A stretch of 41,256 bases of DNA from CAYRYU01 sp964428355 (GTDB taxonomy: Bacteria; Muiribacteriota; Ozemobacteria; Ozemobacterales; Ozemobacteraceae): positions 1 to 41,256 of the forward strand of contig CAYRYU010000062.1 of the NCBI GenBank assembly GCA_964428355.1, in the 5' to 3' direction. Each line of letters starts with the position of its first letter. Position 1 is the first letter of the stretch. The position numbers and the translations under genes were made by a program. Of this stretch, positions 40,025-41,256 are shown piece after piece. The notes below the pieces were generated by a model that saw nothing but the letters and a program-made list of their open reading frames with translations, was not told the DNA's origin and ran no database searches.

Positions 40025-41062
40025 ATGACTGGCGAAAAGCGCTTGCCTGATGGCACGGCCAACGGAATGGCCAGGAACGGTGAACCCACACCCATCCCCG
40101 AGTCCTCGTCCGGAGGCGCTCCTCAATTGACGATGTTTTCCGACATGGAGCTCCTGGGGTTCACCGACCTCGGAGAGGGCCGCTGGGAGATCGATCCCAT
40201 CACAAACCTGGAGATATCGAGTTTCATCGCGAAATTCGCTTGCGGCATCCTCTTCGCGGGAGCGGTCCTTCTGCATGATCTTCCGCGCCCGATCCCGTTG
40301 ATTGTCGGGGCGCTGGCGATGATCGCATTCGCAATCTCCCGAATCATGTGCACAGTGGACGAGCGGATAATCATCGATTCGAAACGCTCGATGCTCAGCT
40401 GGCGAACTCTTTTTTGGGGATTGTCTTTCGAAACCGTCATTGCAAAGCCCCAGGACGTTGTCTCGATAACGACCATGAGCCAGCTCCGAGCCCAGATTCC
40501 CCGGGAGCGGATGGAGAGAATGACCGCTTTCCTGAACATTCTTGAAAATCAAAAGGATGCGCAGCTCCATGCCTTGGGAGGAAAAGCCCCCGCAAGAGTC
40601 CCGGAATCCCGCGAACCTCTTTGGGACTATGCCCCGGTAGCCGTTCTGACCGACGGTCGGGTGGTAACCCTGATGGAGCCCATTCCGCTCGGGTTGCCCG
40701 TTTGCAACCGCCGTGCGGAGATCATCGCCGGAATGTTGGGGTGCGCCTTTGTGCCGGGAAAACCGGAAAGCACGCTCGTGGTGAATCGAACCGGCCTGAT
40801 GGGGCTCGTTTCGATCAGTCATCAGAACGGGGGAGCCGTCACCCGACCCACTCTGGATCCGCTCTGGAAGTCCTTGGTATGGGCAGGTATCGGAGTGGCC
40901 GCCGTCGTCCTCTGGGTCCATCTGATTTCCCAAACCGCTCCGACGGGCTCGGAAGCCCCTTCGAAGGCACCTCTTGCCGAAGCCGGGCCGGGCATGGAGG
41001 GCTGGAAACCCGAACGAGGCAGCCTTCATCCCCCCACCCCCGCCTCCTCCCCCGCCCGGTAA
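40025..41062 (+). CDS. Membrane protein of unknown function
   Basis: A 345-residue protein starting at ATG 40025, with GGGGGAG about 6 bases upstream; the longer frame to 39986 is not needed. The N-terminal ~60 residues are soluble and Pro/Gly-rich. Two membrane segments follow (FIAKFACGILFAGAVLL and IPLIVGALAMIAFAIS), then a domain with strands (CTVDERIIIDSKRSMLSWR) that recalls bacterial PH-like domains, then a late third span (LVWAGIGVAAVVLWVHLI) and a disordered Pro-rich C-terminus. I do not recognise the family. It follows the CsgG-like gene by 161 bases and may share its message. Confidence 0.65.
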   Translation: MTGEKRLPDGTANGMARNGEPTPIPESSSGGAPQLTMFSDMELLGFTDLGEGRWEIDPITNLEISSFIAKFACGILFAGAVLLHDLPRPIPLIVGALAMIAFAISRIMCTVDERIIIDSKRSMLSWRTLFWGLSFETVIAKPQDVVSITTMSQLRAQIPRERMERMTAFLNILENQKDAQLHALGGKAPARVPESREPLWDYAPVAVLTDGRVVTLMEPIPLGLPVCNRRAEIIAGMLGCAFVPGKPESTLVVNRTGLMGLVSISHQNGGAVTRPTLDPLWKSLVWAGIGVAAVVLWVHLISQTAPTGSEAPSKAPLAEAGPGMEGWKPERGSLHPPTPASSPAR

Positions 41063-41256
41063 CCATCTGACAATCGTCCGAGTCCAAAAGAGGACTCGAG
41101 GAACTGACATTCTCCCCACGAAGCTGTCCATCGGCTTTCAGCGCCGGGTGGGGCACGAGCCCCAGGACGGGGCGAATGTGGCCGAAAAGCCAGGATGGCG
41201 CAGTCCTTGAGGGGACCCGGCCCAATATTTCGGATTCAGGCAAAACCCGGTGCGAT
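41063..41256. other. Right-edge intergenic region with dispersed repeat
   Basis: The last 194 bases hold no supported gene. The dispersed repeat copy B is at 41157-41195; open frames across it are produced by the repeat. Confidence 0.5.
41157..41195. repeat. Dispersed repeat copy B
   Basis: Matches 16933-16971 at 33 of 39 bases with no gap. It is intergenic here, whereas copy A is inside a coding frame. GGATGGCGCAGTC follows at once and is close to GGATGCGGCAGTG, which follows copy A 10 bases later. Confidence 0.7.

Noticed and set aside
40839..41243. A minus-strand frame at the right edge
   Set aside because: Its recognisable part (WLFGHIRPVLGL) is the translation of the dispersed repeat and the rest has no support.

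Overview
The window is about 41 kb of GC-rich bacterial DNA with roughly 28 genes. It probably comes from a metagenome or draft assembly, because it holds one run of 100 Ns that looks like an unmerged 55-base contig overlap rather than missing sequence. The cell was probably diderm: there is a CsgG-type lipoprotein, two large lipobox proteins, many signal-peptide proteins and type II/IV pseudopilin-type genes. The mix of minor pilins, a SpoIIE-type phosphatase, a STAS protein, HEAT repeats and large multidomain lipoproteins resembles uncultured lineages such as Candidatus Riflebacteria/Ozemobacteria. That placement is a guess from gene content; no rRNA or marker gene is present to confirm it.

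Layout. (1) 1-1570: the end of a YkuE-like metallophosphoesterase, then a SprA-related protein whose zinc-protease motif is lost, with a 28-base inverted repeat between them. (2) 1996-6264: two tandem secreted paralogues. They share a ~300-residue domain I do not recognise, followed by different tails: an NlpC/P60- or CHAP-like Cys-His domain in one, a lytic-transglycosylase-like domain in the other. This is the best candidate for an undescribed system. (3) 16083 down to 6368: a long minus-strand run with several 4-base start/stop overlaps: an unknown protein, a GAF-SpoIIE phosphatase, a GNAT, a small secreted protein, a PilX-like protein, a PilV/GspI-like and a PulJ-like prepilin, a HEAT-repeat membrane protein and a STAS protein. 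(4) 16244-20585: an MFS/spermidine-synthase-like fusion with a repeat element inside its reading frame, then an esterase-family protein. (5) 20782-28499: two convergent giant lipoproteins. (6) 28897-32770: small exported proteins (unknown, zinc-ribbon, propeller), a CapA/PGA_cap metallophosphatase-like protein and a small exported protein. (7) 33197-37317: a DppABC-type peptide importer without ATPases, coupled to a class-C26 glutamine-amidotransferase-like peptidase. (8) 37393-41062: a YfcE-like phosphodiesterase, an RDD membrane protein with a good promoter/operator, a CsgG-like lipoprotein and a membrane protein of unknown function. A second copy of the region-4 repeat lies at the right edge.

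Most of the window serves the cell envelope: wall remodelling, pili, lipoproteins and peptide uptake. The SpoIIE phosphatase and STAS protein suggest partner-switching control, but no anti-sigma kinase is visible. I see no tRNA, rRNA, CRISPR array, transposase or phage gene.
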